From: JAJPXC01 sp964520525
GTDB lineage: Bacteria > Bacteroidota > Bacteroidia > Bacteroidales > Muribaculaceae
Assembly (NCBI GenBank): GCA_964520525.1
Contig: CAZFNR010000002.1
Span: 1-64,000 of the forward strand
DNA length: 64,000 nt
Reading direction: 5' to 3'
Below, one piece after another: positions 17,281-25,076 of this stretch (the stretch's first letter is position 1; the number at the start of each line of letters is the position of its first letter). The translations under genes were made by a program, and so were the position numbers. The notes beneath the pieces are model-generated. The model was not told where the DNA came from and searched no databases. It worked only from the letters and a program-made list of their open reading frames with translations.

Positions 17281-17322
17281 ATACGGGCTGTGCCACAAAA
17301 ATTGGCACAGCCTGTATTTTTT
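17281..17322 (+). terminator. Intrinsic terminator of the thrS-rplT unit
   Basis: A 15-base arm ATACGGGCTGTGCCA pairs with TGGCACAGCCTGTAT (one mismatched pair) around a 7-base loop, followed by TTTTTT. Confidence 0.92.
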
Positions 17323-17355
17323 ATGAAAACCATCATGTCGCACCCCAAAAAAATG

Positions 17356-17385
17356 TTTGACATTTACAAAAAAACATTACCTTTG
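17356..17385 (+). promoter_or_regulatory. Promoter of the PSD-like decarboxylase gene
   Basis: TTTG at 17356-17359 and TACCTTTG at 17378-17385 are separated by 18 bases, close to the ideal Bacteroidetes arrangement. The predicted leader is about 110 bases. Confidence 0.65.
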
Positions 17386-17500
17386 CCATCAACAGGAACC
17401 ATCTATGTGAAGACGAATAAAACAGTTGCTCCCTGTGATAGTCACATTCCAAGCTATAATTCAAGCAATAATAAATAACAACAAAAAAAAACGATTGCAG

Positions 17501-18766
17501 ATGAATAAAACACGTTATTTATTTTTCTCGGTGATTTGCCTGTCATTCTTATCACTTAGTGCCGCGTCAAGCAAAAAAACAGCACAGTATAACGAAACGA
17601 CACAAGAGCTCATCAACCTCGTCGACAATGACGCGCGCATCAAGTCGCTCCTTGAGACAGCCATCGCAAAAGGCGTGGAAATAAATCCGGACAAAGAGAC
17701 CAACCCTGTGCAATCATTGAATGAATACTATACCTTCATCGACCGTTCACAACACGAAATGCCGTGGAACATCATCACAACCACAAGCCTGAACTCAATC
17801 TTCGGTCGAATGTACCAAGCTCTGTGTTACTGCTATTTCATAAATTGTATGCCACTTGAAGAGCTCGATGGCGATAATTTCTTCACATCGTCAGTACAAT
17901 ATGTCGAACCTTACAACAAATGGCTTGTAAAATACTGTAAGTCATGGGGCAACTACTTATCGTCGCCCGAATCATGGAACGAGCAATATAAAGAATTGAT
18001 GATGCAACAAGAGGAACTCGGCATGACCAAGGGATGGTATGAAGACCCATCAAATTGGCACTCATTTAATGACTTCTTTGCACGCCGACTCGTCTCACCC
18101 GACAAACGCCCAGTTACTTTGCCCGACGACAATTCAATCGTAGTATCCCCCGCCGACTCAGAGCCTCAGGGAATCTGGGATATTGACGAGAATTCTTACA
18201 TCGTAACCGGTAACGAGAGCAAGATTCAGGTAAAATCGCGTGTATTCGACTCTATTACGCAACTCATAGGTCCAGATAGCCCATATAAAAACTCATTTGC
18301 AGGAGGCAAGTTCTATCACGCATTCTTAAATGCAAATGATTATCATCGATATCATTTCCCGCTCGACGGCGTTATCAAAGAATTGCGCGTAATCCCCGGC
18401 GAAGATGCCCTTGGAGGCTCAATCACATGGAATAAAGAGTTAGGCCACTATGTAGTTGACAATTCCGTACCCGGATGGCAGAGCATAGAGACACGTGGCT
18501 TGGCAATAATAGACACCGAGCAATATGGGCTTGTAGCGGTTATGCCAATCGGCATGTCACAGGTATCATCCATCAATTTCACCGAAGGATTAAAAGTAGG
18601 TGATAAGGTCAAGAAAGGCGATGAGCTGGGCTATTTCTTGTTTGGCGGCTCTGACTTTGTACTCGTATTCCAAAAAGAAGCCAATTTCAAGCTCACATCT
18701 CCTCGCAACGGTGACAATTGGGAACATATCCTTGTCGGCGAACAACTTGGCACACTAAACAAGTAA
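17501..18766 (+). CDS. Secreted phosphatidylserine-decarboxylase-like (PsiD-type) enzyme
   Basis: A 421-residue protein with an N-terminal signal peptide (RYLFFSVICLSFLSLSAAS). Residues 30-200 resemble the N-terminal domain of PsiD-type decarboxylases (QALCYCYFINCMPLEEL, then WHSFNDFFARRL). The C-terminal part has the PSD catalytic pieces: Asp219 in SPADSEPQG, His286 in YHRYHFPLDG and Ser384 in FGGSD. In the family the chain cleaves before this Ser, which becomes the pyruvoyl group; the motif is GGS rather than the LGST of bacterial Psd. Known relatives decarboxylate phosphatidylserine or aromatic amino acids; the substrate here is unknown. The start at 17501 was chosen because the upstream frame begins at TTG and spoils the signal peptide. 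Transcribed alone. Confidence 0.82.
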   Translation: MNKTRYLFFSVICLSFLSLSAASSKKTAQYNETTQELINLVDNDARIKSLLETAIAKGVEINPDKETNPVQSLNEYYTFIDRSQHEMPWNIITTTSLNSIFGRMYQALCYCYFINCMPLEELDGDNFFTSSVQYVEPYNKWLVKYCKSWGNYLSSPESWNEQYKELMMQQEELGMTKGWYEDPSNWHSFNDFFARRLVSPDKRPVTLPDDNSIVVSPADSEPQGIWDIDENSYIVTGNESKIQVKSRVFDSITQLIGPDSPYKNSFAGGKFYHAFLNANDYHRYHFPLDGVIKELRVIPGEDALGGSITWNKELGHYVVDNSVPGWQSIETRGLAIIDTEQYGLVAVMPIGMSQVSSINFTEGLKVGDKVKKGDELGYFLFGGSDFVLVFQKEANFKLTSPRNGDNWEHILVGEQLGTLNK

Positions 18767-18792
18767 CCCTAATTCTCACTACACAAATAAAT

Positions 18793-18828
18793 CGGGGTCG
18801 TGCTGTAATTTGCCACAGCACGGCCCCG
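18793..18828. terminator. Hairpin after the PSD-like gene
   Basis: A 14-bp stem CGGGGTCGTGCTGT / ACAGCACGGCCCCG (one G-U pair) around an 8-base loop, 26 bases after the stop. It lacks a T run on the plus strand; the right arm abuts the IS30 relic. On the minus strand it is followed by ATTTATTTG. Confidence 0.5.
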
Positions 18829-19125
18829 ACAGCTACTGTGAGGTCGCCGTTTACCAAGAAATCACCAAAGGGTTTTACGGCATAATCGTTTATTTTGCCG
18901 ATTCGTATTGCTCGTTGCCGAATGGCTTGATTGAGAATACAAATAATCTTATTCGTCAATACATTCCAAAAGACGCCGATTCCTCACAAATACTACTCGA
19001 TTCGTCAAAAAAAAGTTCAAGTTAAACGGAATCGAAGACCACGTGAGAAACTAAATTTCTCGATGCCCGCTTGGGGTCAGCGAATATTTCAAACAATTCC
19101 TTAATATCGCATTTGCCCTTGCACT
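18825..19125 (+). pseudogene. Relic of an IS30-family transposase (C-terminal part)
   Basis: Translation of 18825-19025 gives EITKGFYGIIVYFADSYCSL and LIENTNNLIRQYIPKDAD, matching the C-terminal DDE region of IS30-family transposases (usual VYFADPYxSW...ENxNxLIRQYxPK). After the A-run near 19010 the homology moves to another frame (KRNRRPREKLNFSMP; usual NxRPRKKLNF). Near 19085 it moves again (FKQFLNIAFALAL). At least two frameshifts and loss of everything upstream of the DNG region show a dead remnant. No terminal inverted repeats were found. It lies between the PSD-like gene and the HU-CCDC81 promoter. Confidence 0.85.
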
Positions 19126-19162
19126 CTACTTATATAAATTTTCAGCGGGGATTGGGGCAAAT

Positions 19163-19198
19163 TAGTTTTGGGGAAATGAGAAAAGATGATTAATTTTG
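19163..19198 (+). promoter_or_regulatory. Two promoter -7 boxes ahead of the HU-CCDC81 gene
   Basis: TAGTTTTG (19163-19170) and TAATTTTG (19191-19198) both match TAnnTTTG. The second ends only 4 bases before the GTG start at 19203, so a transcript from it would be leaderless; the first gives a leader of about 28 bases. Confidence 0.5.
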
Positions 19199-19202
19199 CT
19201 GT

Positions 19203-20243
19203 GTGAATTGCATTGACCGCCATATTAGCTATCTGATAAGTCATCACGATTGTGTTATCGTGCCGGGGTTTGGCGCGTTTGTAGCACAATACGCACCGGC
19301 TCGCATCGACACCGCGCGCAACACCATCACCCCTCCGGCGAGGAGAATCGGCTTCAATCAGTCATTGAACCACAATGACGGGCTGCTCGCATCGTCAATC
19401 GCCAGGGCAAGCGGCATCAGTTATGACTCGGCAGTAGCGACAGTGGCTCAACAAGTGGCAACACTGCGATCCCAACTCCAAACCGACGGTGAAGTTTCAA
19501 TCGGCCACATCGGCAGTTTCACCGATAAAGGCAATGGGATTATGGAGTATCAGCCATTCGCCACCCCCATCGTCCACCCCGACTACTTCGGTCTTACGGA
19601 GCAACCTATATCAAAGGTGATTAAGATTGCCAACGATGAGGAAAACCGCAGAGATACCGCAGAGACACGACATCGCAACCGACTATATATTATAGCCCGT
19701 AACTCGGCAAGAGTGGCCGCGTCCATAGCCTTGCTTATCGGACTCGGAATTTTGCTGTCGACCCCTATTATCGTAGACCGCCAAGCACCGTCGATGGCAT
19801 CAGTCTCGTCAGTCACCACAATAACATCCCCCAAGACGACAAGCGCAGCCGCTTTGTTGCCGACGAATCATGACGCCACGCTATATCTCGCCGCTACGAC
19901 CGAGGGCTATGAGATTGCTGACACTGCGGCACGTAACCGATATGCTGCAAGACTCAAAGCGGCAGAACAGCAAAAGGCATTTAGAGGAGAGACGGCGATG
20001 GCGCCTTCGATAAGAATGAACGAGAGCGATCCTTATTGCCTGATTGTTGCGTCACTTCCATCCGCCGAAGACGCAGAACGCTATCTGTCGCAGAGCAAAG
20101 ACAAGAGCTTGCGCTGTCTAACCAAAGACGGCAGGTTCCGCATATATGCCGCGACGGGTTCAAATGTCACAGAAGCATCTGCGCCCACAAGGTCGTCGGC
20201 ATTTAGCAAACGCTATCCCGGCGCATGGGTATGCCACAGGTAA
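19203..20243 (+). CDS. HU-CCDC81 and SPOR domain membrane protein
   Basis: A 346-residue protein starting at GTG (MNCIDRHISYLISHHDCVIV), the normal opening of Bacteroidetes HU-CCDC81 proteins. The N-terminal 145 residues are two HU-CCDC81 modules (VPGFGAFVAQY, IGFNQSLNHNDGLLASSIA, GEVSIGHIGSF). One transmembrane helix follows (about residues 172-190), then a Thr/Ser-rich linker and a C-terminal SPOR domain (DPYCLIVASLPSAEDAERY) expected in the periplasm. The family is thought to link cytoplasmic and peptidoglycan-side functions at the division site, but its role is unproven. It heads a five-gene run with nitroreductase, DUF2520, KdsC and Maf genes. Confidence 0.85.
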   Translation: MNCIDRHISYLISHHDCVIVPGFGAFVAQYAPARIDTARNTITPPARRIGFNQSLNHNDGLLASSIARASGISYDSAVATVAQQVATLRSQLQTDGEVSIGHIGSFTDKGNGIMEYQPFATPIVHPDYFGLTEQPISKVIKIANDEENRRDTAETRHRNRLYIIARNSARVAASIALLIGLGILLSTPIIVDRQAPSMASVSSVTTITSPKTTSAAALLPTNHDATLYLAATTEGYEIADTAARNRYAARLKAAEQQKAFRGETAMAPSIRMNESDPYCLIVASLPSAEDAERYLSQSKDKSLRCLTKDGRFRIYAATGSNVTEASAPTRSSAFSKRYPGAWVCHR

Positions 20244-20284
20244 TCCCACCTTCTAAAATCGCAAAAACAAACCATACAATAACT

Positions 20285-20821
20285 ATGAATCAATTTCAAG
20301 AGCTGCTCGTAAACCGTCGCAGCATACGTCGCTATACCGATGAGCCTATAGACCCCGAAAGCGTGAAATTATTGTTGGAAGCGGGCTTATTAGCTCCGAC
20401 ATCCAAAAGTTCACGTCCATGGCAATTTATCGTCGTCGAGGATAAGGAAAAACTCCAACGACTCAGCGAGTGCAAGGAGCATGGCGCAGGCCCGATAGCC
20501 CGTGCACCGCTCGCTATCGTCATCGCTGTAGACCCGTCACTGACCGACCCTTGGATTGAAGACGCATCAATCGCTGCGTCGTACATTCAGTTGCAAGCCG
20601 CCGCTCTTGGGCTGGGTTCATGTTGGATTCAGGTCAGAGGTCGCTTCAGAGCCGACGGAGTCCCGGCTGAAGAGTATGTACAGGAGTTGTTAGGGATTCC
20701 CGAGACCTTCCCCGTGGTTTGCATTATCTCAGTAGGCCATAAAGACGAGGAACGCAAACCTGTCGACACGTCGAAACTGCTTTGGGAAAAAGTGCATATC
20801 GAGACTTGGAAAGAGGTCTAA
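20285..20821 (+). CDS. Nitroreductase-family FMN oxidoreductase
   Basis: A 178-residue flavoprotein with the NTR opening NRRSIRRYTDEPIDPESV and FMN-contacting parts PTSKSSRPWQFIV and ALGLGSCWIQVRGR. Members reduce nitro groups or quinones with NAD(P)H. The physiological substrate here is unknown. The ATG at 20285 gives the normal length; the frame extends upstream but only over the end of the preceding gene. It lies 41 bases after the HU-CCDC81 gene and 23 before the DUF2520 gene. Confidence 0.9.
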   Translation: MNQFQELLVNRRSIRRYTDEPIDPESVKLLLEAGLLAPTSKSSRPWQFIVVEDKEKLQRLSECKEHGAGPIARAPLAIVIAVDPSLTDPWIEDASIAASYIQLQAAALGLGSCWIQVRGRFRADGVPAEEYVQELLGIPETFPVVCIISVGHKDEERKPVDTSKLLWEKVHIETWKEV

Positions 20822-20844
20822 TCAATAGTGGCAAGGCACGACCA

Positions 20845-21612
20845 ATGAGACTCGTCATTTTCGGTTCGGGAAATGTGGCGACACATATTGCGAAACCGCT
20901 CAGCCTCCATCATGACATAATCCAGATAGTAAGCCGCAACCCTGAACACGGCGACATGCTTGCTAAAATGATTGGAGGGTCGGTTGAGATGACTACACGC
21001 CTATCAGAGGTCAGGGATGACGCTGATGCCTACATAATATCGGTAAACGATGACTCGATTGCCGCTATCGCCGCCGATACACCCGCCAACGGTCTTTGGA
21101 TGCACACATCGGGGAGCATAGGCATGGAAGTTTTCCATGGGCATAAACAACACTATGGTGTGCTTTACCCTTTACAGACATTTTCACGAGATATCCCTGT
21201 CGATATGCAGAAAGTGCCCATATTCATCGAAGGCAACGACAGTGGGTCAACCGTCGGCATAGACGCCTTAGCCAAGAGTATATCGCGCCACATATATCAC
21301 GCCGACAGTTCACAACGTCGCCAACTGCACATAGCAGCCGTTTTCGCCTGCAACTTTGCTAACCGACTTTGGGCAATAGCTGACGATATACTCAAAGGCG
21401 CGGGCTATGATTTCTCAGTTCTGTCGCCACTGCTTAAAGCCACTCTCGAAAAAGCCGAGCGTACAAGTCCGGCAGAGGGGCAAACCGGTCCGGCAAGGCG
21501 CGGCGACCGACAAGTGATGGAGTCGCACCTGAAATCTCTCGACACCGAAAAGGCGGAAATTTACAAGATTATCAGCAAGTCTATCTTCAACCAATACAAT
21601 GAGCAAAATTAA
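20845..21612 (+). CDS. Rossmann-fold and DUF2520 domain protein
   Basis: A 255-residue predicted NAD(P)-dependent oxidoreductase. An N-terminal dinucleotide-binding glycine motif (VIFGSGNVATHIA) is followed by a 6-phosphogluconate-dehydrogenase-like helical domain (IAAVFACNFANRLWAIADDI). The reaction is not known. Its last 14 bases overlap the KdsC-like gene in another frame, and this gene pair recurs in Bacteroidetes. Start chosen at the ATG next to the glycine motif. Confidence 0.88.
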   Translation: MRLVIFGSGNVATHIAKPLSLHHDIIQIVSRNPEHGDMLAKMIGGSVEMTTRLSEVRDDADAYIISVNDDSIAAIAADTPANGLWMHTSGSIGMEVFHGHKQHYGVLYPLQTFSRDIPVDMQKVPIFIEGNDSGSTVGIDALAKSISRHIYHADSSQRRQLHIAAVFACNFANRLWAIADDILKGAGYDFSVLSPLLKATLEKAERTSPAEGQTGPARRGDRQVMESHLKSLDTEKAEIYKIISKSIFNQYNEQN

Positions 21613-22123
21613 CTACGACCTCACGAGAATAAAAGGAATAGTTTTCGATGTAGATGGAGTGTTATCACCCTCGACAATTCCACTGGGAGCAGACGGAGCA
21701 CCGACGAGAATGGTGAATATCAAAGACGGATACGCACTTCAATTGGCCGTGAAACACGGATACAAGATAGCGATAATCACCGGTGCCGACTCAGAAGCTG
21801 TCAAAAAACGTTTCAACGCACTCGGTATAACCGATGTCTATCTAAAAGCGTCAATGAAAGTCCCTATACTAAAAGGATGGATGGAGAAAGAAGGTCTATC
21901 ACCTGAAAATGTCGCATATGTAGGCGACGACATACCAGACTACGAGGCGATGCAGATTGTAGGGTTGTCAATATGCCCTGCCGATGCCGCAATCGACATC
22001 AAAAACATAGCGGGCTACATCTCCAAAACCAATGGCGGTGAAGGCGTCGGACGTGACGCGCTGGAGCAAATAATGAGAGTTAACGGTGATTGGTTAACGT
22101 CGGAAAAGGCATTCGGATGGTAA
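21599..22123 (+). CDS. kdsC: 3-deoxy-D-manno-octulosonate 8-phosphate phosphatase (KdsC-type HAD)
   Basis: Removes phosphate from Kdo-8-phosphate in lipopolysaccharide core synthesis. The 174-residue, cap-less HAD protein has motif I FDVDGVLS, motif II in IITGADS, a conserved Lys in YLKASMK and motif IV YVGDDIPDYEAM, and ends with NGGEGVGRDALEQIM, which is typical of KdsC. The start overlaps the DUF2520 gene by 14 bases, suggesting translational coupling. Specificity for Kdo-8-phosphate is inferred from the family. Confidence 0.88.
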   Translation: MSKINYDLTRIKGIVFDVDGVLSPSTIPLGADGAPTRMVNIKDGYALQLAVKHGYKIAIITGADSEAVKKRFNALGITDVYLKASMKVPILKGWMEKEGLSPENVAYVGDDIPDYEAMQIVGLSICPADAAIDIKNIAGYISKTNGGEGVGRDALEQIMRVNGDWLTSEKAFGW

Positions 22124-22731
22124 TGGATACACACGGAAACGACCAATTCCAGTTGCCGTCGCTTGCCGGGAAACGATTGTTGTTAGCCAGTGGCTCGCCG
22201 CGTCGCAGGCAGTTGCTATCGGATCTCGCACTAAAATTTGAAATAGCTCCGACATTAGATATTGAGGAGACTTACCCTGCCTCTCTTGCATCGGACCAAA
22301 TAGCATCTTATCTATCGCAACTGAAAGCCAATGCTTACCGCTCCATCATCGACGAGAATGATATTGTCATAACGGCCGACACGGTAGTGGTGAATAACGA
22401 CGAAGTGCTCGGGAAACCGGCAAACAAAGAGGTTGCAAAGACGATGCTGCACAATCTTAGCGGTCGCACTCACAAAGTAATCACGGGAGTCACGATAATG
22501 AGCACAGATAAAGAGACGACCTTTTCCGCAGAGACTGAAGTGGAGTTTGCCTCGCTAACCGATGATGAAATAGAGTTTTATGTAGAGAAATTCAACCCAA
22601 TCGACAAAGCCGGCGCTTATGGCATACAGGAATGGATTGGGTGCATTGGCGTAAAAAGCATAAAGGGCAGCTTCTATAATGTTATGGGGTTACCACTACA
22701 CAAGCTGTTTAACGAACTGAAACGGTTTTAA
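22117..22731 (+). CDS. maf: Maf-like nucleotide pyrophosphatase
   Basis: Hydrolyses non-canonical or modified nucleoside triphosphates such as dTTP, UTP or m5UTP. The 204-residue protein has the Maf motifs LLLASGSPRRRQLL, VITADTVVVNNDEVLGKP and DKAGAYGIQEW. Possible starts are ATG 22117 or ATG 22123, the latter sharing bases with the TAA of the previous gene (TAATG). Its own TAA is the plus-strand reading of TTAA at 22728-22731, which also supplies the stop codon of the convergent gene. Confidence 0.92.
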   Translation: MVMDTHGNDQFQLPSLAGKRLLLASGSPRRRQLLSDLALKFEIAPTLDIEETYPASLASDQIASYLSQLKANAYRSIIDENDIVITADTVVVNNDEVLGKPANKEVAKTMLHNLSGRTHKVITGVTIMSTDKETTFSAETEVEFASLTDDEIEFYVEKFNPIDKAGAYGIQEWIGCIGVKSIKGSFYNVMGLPLHKLFNELKRF

Positions 22732-23858
22732 AGCACCGAAAGCAAAAAAGAGAAGAATGAATCAGGAGGGGTGAGCGACATCGTCCCCGACACTATACGG
22801 CCCGAGTGTATCACTTTGGATGAGTCGCTAATAGAGTCTCGGAAACCGACACGCATTAACGCGTCGACATCCGGAGCCACAACACGCTGCCGTAAATGAT
22901 GAGCGACAACCCCCATGGTCATACGCAGATTCACCTCAACAGCCGGCGCGACAGCAAAACCACTGCCGTCATCAAGACGATATACCATCATATCAACACC
23001 AAAATAGCCATCGTAGCCATCACCAATCAGAGAAGACAGAACTGCGGGCATAGTCGATTCAAGACTGTCGAGAATGTCAACAGGCAAATAAGGTCCCAGA
23101 TAATCGGTTTTAATTTTTTCATCGCTCATAACGAGATTTCCGGAATATGCAACCCCGTTATCGGCCATAAAGGCAGAGTAGCCAATGAACTCAACCCGAG
23201 AGCAGTGAGCCTTAAACAACATCGCAAAATCAAGAGTTTTGTCAAGAGCCCGCTCCACCATCACTGACTGCTGTCGACGCAACATAGCTTCGACACGTTT
23301 AGCCATATCTGTCACAGACATCCCGCTAAGGTTGACCACTCCCCTACCCGTGCTCGAATAAGGCAATTTCACGAATGCCTTCCCACCGAACCGCGACACC
23401 GCGACAAGAGCGTCGGCGACCGAAGACACTTCAACCGGCATAGGCGGAAGTTCAAAGGTCAACCGCTGTGACAATTCGGCCATGAGCGCGACAGTGAGTC
23501 GCCGATGGCTCAAAGAGGCCATACGTCGCAATTCATCGTCGCCAGGAAGACTACCAACCGCAATTCCGGCATCGACAAACCGGCTACGAGCATCAACCGA
23601 CCAGCCCCACGGTCGGCATCGAGCGACCTGTTGCCCCCGATAGACCTCAGCTTCGATACCAAAATCATTTGCCACTGATTCCATCCAATCGTCATCGGGT
23701 TGAGCCGCTAAAATGAAATCGCCGGGACTGGAATACCACAAAGGTAACAATCGGCCCGCCCATGCGAGGCGGGCAGCATTAGCAGGCGGCGTGTAGTGAG
23801 ACACACCGGCGGCAAGCGCTAAATCGTTGTGAGGGTTAAACCAGAGTAAATCGCTCAT
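22728..23858 (-). CDS. Orphan ATP-grasp-like protein
   Basis: A 376-residue protein of a Bacteroidetes family with no assigned reaction. It opens FNPHNDLALAAG (residues 7-18), has RPWGW at 82-86 and LSHRR at 116-120, then features of an ATP-grasp fold: AFVKLPYSSTGRGV (161-174, candidate ATP-binding Lys and glycine loop), VMVERALDK (199-207), GYFGVDMMVYR (284-294) and the metal-ligand-like PAVEVNLRMTMG (305-316). ATP-grasp enzymes join a carboxylate to an amine or thiol. The substrate is unknown. Start at 23858 was chosen because its ATGA overlaps the stop of the upstream glycosyltransferase; an ATG 21 bases earlier also exists. One 60-base line at 23521 has 31 G/C. Confidence 0.75.
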   Translation of the reverse strand: MSDLLWFNPHNDLALAAGVSHYTPPANAARLAWAGRLLPLWYSSPGDFILAAQPDDDWMESVANDFGIEAEVYRGQQVARCRPWGWSVDARSRFVDAGIAVGSLPGDDELRRMASLSHRRLTVALMAELSQRLTFELPPMPVEVSSVADALVAVSRFGGKAFVKLPYSSTGRGVVNLSGMSVTDMAKRVEAMLRRQQSVMVERALDKTLDFAMLFKAHCSRVEFIGYSAFMADNGVAYSGNLVMSDEKIKTDYLGPYLPVDILDSLESTMPAVLSSLIGDGYDGYFGVDMMVYRLDDGSGFAVAPAVEVNLRMTMGVVAHHLRQRVVAPDVDALMRVGFRDSISDSSKVIHSGRIVSGTMSLTPPDSFFSFLLSVL

Positions 23859-24908
23859 ATTCTCAAAAGTTTGCAGCATCTGAGGATAAAACGTTTTACC
23901 ATCCTCACATGACGCGTGCTATGATTGTATTGCTCGGCGAGGTTGTAGATTGAAACCGCATCTTTATTCAATATCGCCGCGACTACAGATTCAGTTGTGA
24001 AATTGTCAACGGCTTTAACATCGTTGAGCATCGTCCAATATGGTTGCTCCAAACGATTGGCTATAAGCGATTCAATTTCGGAACGAGTGCCGACTTTATA
24101 CAAAATCCGCTGCTCAATATCAGTCATCAACACATTTTTTATTTCAATTAACACATAATCCAAAGCCTTATGATAACTATAGCGGTCGATTGATTCTAAT
24201 TTTCGTTGGAATAGAAATTCAAGATTATCGTATAAATAAGGATTGTAACGAGAAGTCATACCACCATACCTATATGCGTAGGCCACATCGTCCATTACAA
24301 ATATTTTTTTGAGAAGTGGGAACAGCTGCATATTGAAATAAAAATCTTCACACATCCTCAACCCTGAAGGGCTGAGACCCGACGATTTAATGAGCGACAG
24401 TTTATAGAGCATATTTGTCATATAAGTGTGGAGTTTAAACCATCCGAAAAACGACATATAAAATTCATCAAAGAGTTTAGGTTGCTCAATTAAACCGCTA
24501 ACGTTGTGATCGCTTTTACTCCCAATCAATCCAAATCTATCCATAACTTTTTTACGTTGAAATTCAACGTAGTCTGCACCAGTATCGATTGCAATCTCTC
24601 TTGCTTTGCGAAGAATATCCTTATCAATCAACCAATCATCAGAATCAACAAACACAATCCAGCGACCCTTTGCCACATCAATAGCCGAAAAACGGATTGC
24701 ATCCACCCTTCCCCTGTAACGTTCCACCTATCGACCTTATACGGTTATCCAATGATTAATAGCGTTTAATAATAGATAGCGAATTATCTGGCGAGGCATC
24801 GTTGACGACTATTACTTCGAGATTTTTGTAAGTCTGTGACAGTATCGAATCTAAGCATTGAGATAGGTAACGCTCCGTATTAAATACCGGAACTACAACT
24901 GAAATCAT
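23855..24908 (-). pseudogene. GT2-family glycosyltransferase broken by a stop codon and a frameshift
   Basis: From the ATG at 24908 the minus strand encodes 50 residues typical of a GT2 start (SVVVPVFNTERYLSQCLDSI, then VIVVNDASPDNS) and stops at TAA 24758-24756. The same frame continues with recognisable GT2 sequence (SLDNRIRSI). The homology then switches by one base near 24728 to the frame containing GRVDAIRFSAIDVAKGRWI, VFVDSDDW (the DxD metal motif) and about 230 more residues with MCEDFYFN. Two lesions separate the nucleotide-binding half from the DxD, so an active enzyme is unlikely. The promoter is intact. The gene is AT-rich (18 G/C in the 60-base line at 24181). Its last codon overlaps the ATP-grasp start (ATGA). 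Confidence 0.85.
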
Positions 24909-24933
24909 AATGTTTGAAATATTAAATAGTATG

Positions 24934-24965
24934 CAAAAGTAGCTATTAGAGTTAGCCTACTCAAA
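24934..24965 (-). promoter_or_regulatory. Promoter of the broken GT2 / ATP-grasp unit
   Basis: On the minus strand TTTG (24962-24965), exactly 20 bases, then TACTTTTG (24934-24941): a full consensus match. The predicted start is just ahead of the ATG at 24908. Confidence 0.75.
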
Positions 24966-25012
24966 CCGCAAGATGTTAAAAAACATTTCAATCGGCATAT
25001 CGAGAGAAGTGA

Positions 25013-25043
25013 TTGCCCAAGAGCGGAAGATTTTGTAACTTTG
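25013..25043 (+). promoter_or_regulatory. Promoter of mutL
   Basis: TTG (25013-25015), 20 bases, TAACTTTG (25036-25043). The box covers the ATG-like start at 25041 of the longer frame, so translation must begin at 25077. Confidence 0.7.
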
Positions 25044-25076
25044 AAGTTGGAAACAACGAGAAAACAAGAAACAACG

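Noticed and set aside
17290..17478. 62-residue frame after rplT
   Set aside because: It begins inside the rplT terminator hairpin and crosses the promoter of the next gene.
18693..18959. 88-residue minus-strand frame over the PSD-like gene end
   Set aside because: It overlaps the 3' end of the PSD-like gene and the IS30 relic; no protein features.
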